From assembly GCA_023415235.1 (NCBI GenBank), contig JAEZLP010000041.1, positions 1-63,519 on the forward strand: DNA of 63,519 nucleotides, in the 5' to 3' direction. Shown here in pieces: positions 61,396 through 63,519 of the stretch. The DNA is from Bacillota bacterium (GTDB taxonomy: Bacteria > Bacillota > Clostridia > Peptostreptococcales > Anaerovoracaceae). Made by a program: the position numbers and the translations under genes. The notes beneath the pieces are model-generated. The model ran no database searches and had not been told where the DNA came from. It saw only the letters and a program-made list of their open reading frames with translations. How positions within the stretch are numbered: position 1 is the first letter of the stretch; each line of letters begins with the position of its first letter.

Positions 61396-63384
61396 ATGTC
61401 AAAAGGATCAAAAGACGTTAAAAAGAACGGGGATAGAGAAAATAACATTCGCACCCGGGAGAAAATTAAAAATCCGGATTATCTTTTCAGCATGAGCGCT
61501 GCGCCGAGAATCGACGAAAGCACCCATTGGTTCCAGATGCTGCCGGCTGTTATTTTTACTGCAGTGGTAATTTTAATTACCAGAATGCACACCTACATTA
61601 GACCCATGGAACAGTTTTACTGGACAAATAATGGAAATAACCTGACAGAATTTTTCAGTTACTATAAGATGGTTGCAATCATGACATGTGCTATTATTGC
61701 ACTGGTGCTGATACTTTACAGGGTTTTTACCCAGTCATTTTTCATTAAGCGTAATTTTGCTTATATCCCTATGATTATCTATACAGTATTTATCCTGCTT
61801 TCATATGCTTTTTCTGATTATAAGATTTTTGCATTATGGGGATGGAACGACAGATTTGAGGGAACTGTTGCGCTTGTTTGCTATATGATCATGCTTTTTT
61901 ATATTATAAACTCGGTCAATACGGAGCTAAATGTGAAGTGGATTGTTTATTCAGTTGGCGCCTTTAGTGCTTTGCTGGGCTTTCTTGGTCTGTCGCAGGC
62001 GCTTGATCATGACTTTTTCAGAACGGTAATTGGTAAAAAGTTAATAACCCCTAGCTGGTTTTGGGATCAACTAGATAAGCTGCACTTTACATTTCAGAAT
62101 AAGCAAATATATCAAACTGTATATAACATCAACTACGTCTCATTTTACTTAACTCTTTTGATACCATTATTCGGAATGGTTTTCATCCGTTCTGTAATGA
62201 AAGGGAAGGAAGAGGCCATTTGGAAAAAGATCCTTTGGGGCGCGCTATTCACCCTGTTGATATTTAACTTGATAGGATCAGTGTCCAGCGGGGGCTATCT
62301 GGGTATGCTTGTCATATTAATTCTTGGATTTATTATACTAAATAAACGAATTATAACCTGGCGAAAACCCGTGATAATACTGTTTGCACTGGCTATCCTT
62401 ATGTGCTTTGCAAACTTTGAACAGCTCCAATCGGAATTCAATGCAGCCAAAGGCTTTCTTGGGAACAAGGCTACAGTCGCAGTGCCCGGTAATCCGCAGG
62501 CCTCTGCATCGAATGGTGCCGCAACGCAAAATACAGCAACAGCTGAAAAAGCCCGTATTGATTTTATCGATACCGACGGAAATGATATCAAACTCAGCAT
62601 CAACGGAAATGAAATGACGATCACCACATTCCCAGAGGATATTTCTTCCGTCTCAGTGAAAGACAGTAGCGGTAAAGATATTCCTCTTCAGCTAATATCA
62701 GCTGAAGATGGCTATCTACACGCCTTCTTGGATCCAAGATTTGCCATGTGCACGTTGAGACCAGCAGTTGATGACAATGATAATGAGTTCTATATTATAT
62801 ATATTGATCAAAGCCAATGGCCATTCAAATTAACACCGGAAGGACCACTTTATTTGAATCAATTAGGCTCAGCTGTTGATTTGGATCCGGTGGAACATAT
62901 AGGGTTTGAAAATAATCCAAACTTTGGTTCAGGACGTGGTCTAATTTGGAGCGCAACTATTCCTATGCTCAAAGATACGGTTCTTATCGGTCATGGCGCC
63001 GATACCTTCTGCTTATACTATCCTCAAAAGGATTATGCCGGAAAGTATAATGCAGGGTGGAATGTAAACTTGATAATTGATAAGCCGCACTGCATGTATT
63101 TAGGCATAGCTATTAGCACTGGTATTATTTCATTGCTGGCCTTGATCGCTTTATGGGGGATTTATATTGTTCAAAGTACTCGATTATACATTAAAAAGGA
63201 TTTTGATACTGATTTCATCTCCTTCGTGGGTGCTGGTATATTCTTTGGAGTATGTGGTTTCCTAGTTGCTGCCTTGGTGAATGACAGCTCAGTCTCTGTC
63301 ATGCCGCTCTTCTATGGATTGCTTGGAACAGGAATCGCGATCAATATGATGCTTAAAAGAAAAGTTAAAACCTTTGAGAACTAA
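61396..63384 (+). CDS. O-antigen ligase/polymerase-like membrane protein (Wzy/WaaL type)
   Basis: A 662-residue integral membrane protein with a cytoplasmic basic start and about ten hydrophobic segments in the first 340 residues. A hydrophilic segment of about 190 residues (from about 355, low-complexity ANPQ-rich start) follows, then FGSGRGLIWSATIPMLKD, IGHGADTFCLYYPQKD and final helices. The R..IW..A....D...G.G motif is characteristic of the Wzy_C family. It may polymerise or ligate surface polysaccharide. The ATG at 61396 follows GGAGGATGAAC; it is on the opposite strand to its neighbours. Confidence 0.85.
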   Translation: MSKGSKDVKKNGDRENNIRTREKIKNPDYLFSMSAAPRIDESTHWFQMLPAVIFTAVVILITRMHTYIRPMEQFYWTNNGNNLTEFFSYYKMVAIMTCAIIALVLILYRVFTQSFFIKRNFAYIPMIIYTVFILLSYAFSDYKIFALWGWNDRFEGTVALVCYMIMLFYIINSVNTELNVKWIVYSVGAFSALLGFLGLSQALDHDFFRTVIGKKLITPSWFWDQLDKLHFTFQNKQIYQTVYNINYVSFYLTLLIPLFGMVFIRSVMKGKEEAIWKKILWGALFTLLIFNLIGSVSSGGYLGMLVILILGFIILNKRIITWRKPVIILFALAILMCFANFEQLQSEFNAAKGFLGNKATVAVPGNPQASASNGAATQNTATAEKARIDFIDTDGNDIKLSINGNEMTITTFPEDISSVSVKDSSGKDIPLQLISAEDGYLHAFLDPRFAMCTLRPAVDDNDNEFYIIYIDQSQWPFKLTPEGPLYLNQLGSAVDLDPVEHIGFENNPNFGSGRGLIWSATIPMLKDTVLIGHGADTFCLYYPQKDYAGKYNAGWNVNLIIDKPHCMYLGIAISTGIISLLALIALWGIYIVQSTRLYIKKDFDTDFISFVGAGIFFGVCGFLVAALVNDSSVSVMPLFYGLLGTGIAINMMLKRKVKTFEN

Positions 63385-63395
63385 AAGTCTGCAAA

Positions 63396-63519
63396 ATCGA
63401 GTAGGAGGGAAATTTGAATAGTGATATTCAATTTCCCGACCTCTCACAGCACCGTGCGTACGGTTCCGTACACGGCGCTTCAACTTTATTTAAATATGAA
63501 CTGACTGATAGTGGTCTGA
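63396..63519 (-). mobile_element. Group II intron, 3' end (domains V and VI), truncated by the window
   Basis: On the minus strand domain V is visible at 63448-63479: AGCGCCGTG, TACG, GAAC loop, CGTA, two-base bulge CG, then CACGGTGCT, with the catalytic AGC at its start. Domain VI (about 63399-63446) has GAG...CTC basal pairs and an unpaired A at 63402, seven bases before the 3' end (CTCGAT), the expected branch point. The intron would end at 63396, 12 bases past the O-antigen-ligase-like stop. Its 5' part and any reverse transcriptase lie beyond the right edge. Confidence 0.8.

Overview
The window looks like chromosomal DNA of an anaerobic, endospore-lineage Firmicute, probably class Clostridia. 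The evidence is Gram-positive envelope genes (LytR-CpsA-Psr proteins, SLH-domain proteins, copper-amine-oxidase-type stalk domains, a SleB-type wall hydrolase), the classic Firmicute order rho-rpmE-prmC-prfA-tsaC-rpiB-upp, rplM-rpsI, a 3-hydroxybutyryl-CoA dehydrogenase and GlpA/DUF1667-type flavoproteins. No finer taxonomic placement is claimed. Almost every gene lies on the minus strand. The left 9 kb looks more A/T-rich than the rest.

1-5.7 kb: the first cyclitol/sugar locus. It holds a creatininase-fold hydrolase (IolN-like, cut by the window edge), a divergent AraC-type regulator and a complete RbsABC-type importer. 6-9.7 kb: a GGDEF-EAL protein and an XRE-TPR regulator, lying between two copies of the same terminator sequence. 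The right copy terminates a tRNA-Ala gene that sits beside a broken tRNA fragment. 9.9-14.5 kb: an acetyltransferase, a DUF4015 lipoprotein, a tiny zinc-ribbon protein and a secreted amidohydrolase.

14.7-23.8 kb: an inositol-type catabolic operon. Its order is importer (binding protein, ATPase, permease), IolM-like zinc dehydrogenase, IolG-like dehydrogenase, a second IolN-like hydrolase and a transaldolase-family gene, with a divergent LacI-type regulator. By analogy with the Thermotoga IolG-IolM-IolN route, inositol would be imported, oxidised twice and ring-opened to a 5-keto-hexonate. No IolO epimerase is seen. A transaldolase-like gene takes the last position, but this copy has lost an internal segment including the Schiff-base lysine region and is frameshifted.

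24-31.9 kb: a VOC protein, a candidate structured RNA, rplM-rpsI with a structured leader, a SleB-type hydrolase, an ABC export-like cluster (LolD-type ATPase, COG1361-type protein, MacB/FtsX-type permease) and an FMN reductase. 32-38.1 kb: a Cache-PAS histidine kinase and NtrC-type regulator next to an APC permease and an isochorismatase-fold hydrolase. A near-perfect sigma-54 promoter precedes the permease, so this looks like a self-contained sensory and uptake module.

38.2-46 kb: housekeeping genes (tyrS, upp, rpiB, tsaC, prfA, rpmE, prmC, rho). 46-63.4 kb: envelope genes (SLH protein, two LCP proteins, pgi, CapD-like dehydratase, SLH-transglutaminase, stalk protein, O-antigen-ligase-like protein) interspersed with hbd, a NiaR-flavoprotein operon, tRNA-Val and panE. 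The right edge runs into the 3' end (domains V and VI) of a group II intron on the minus strand.
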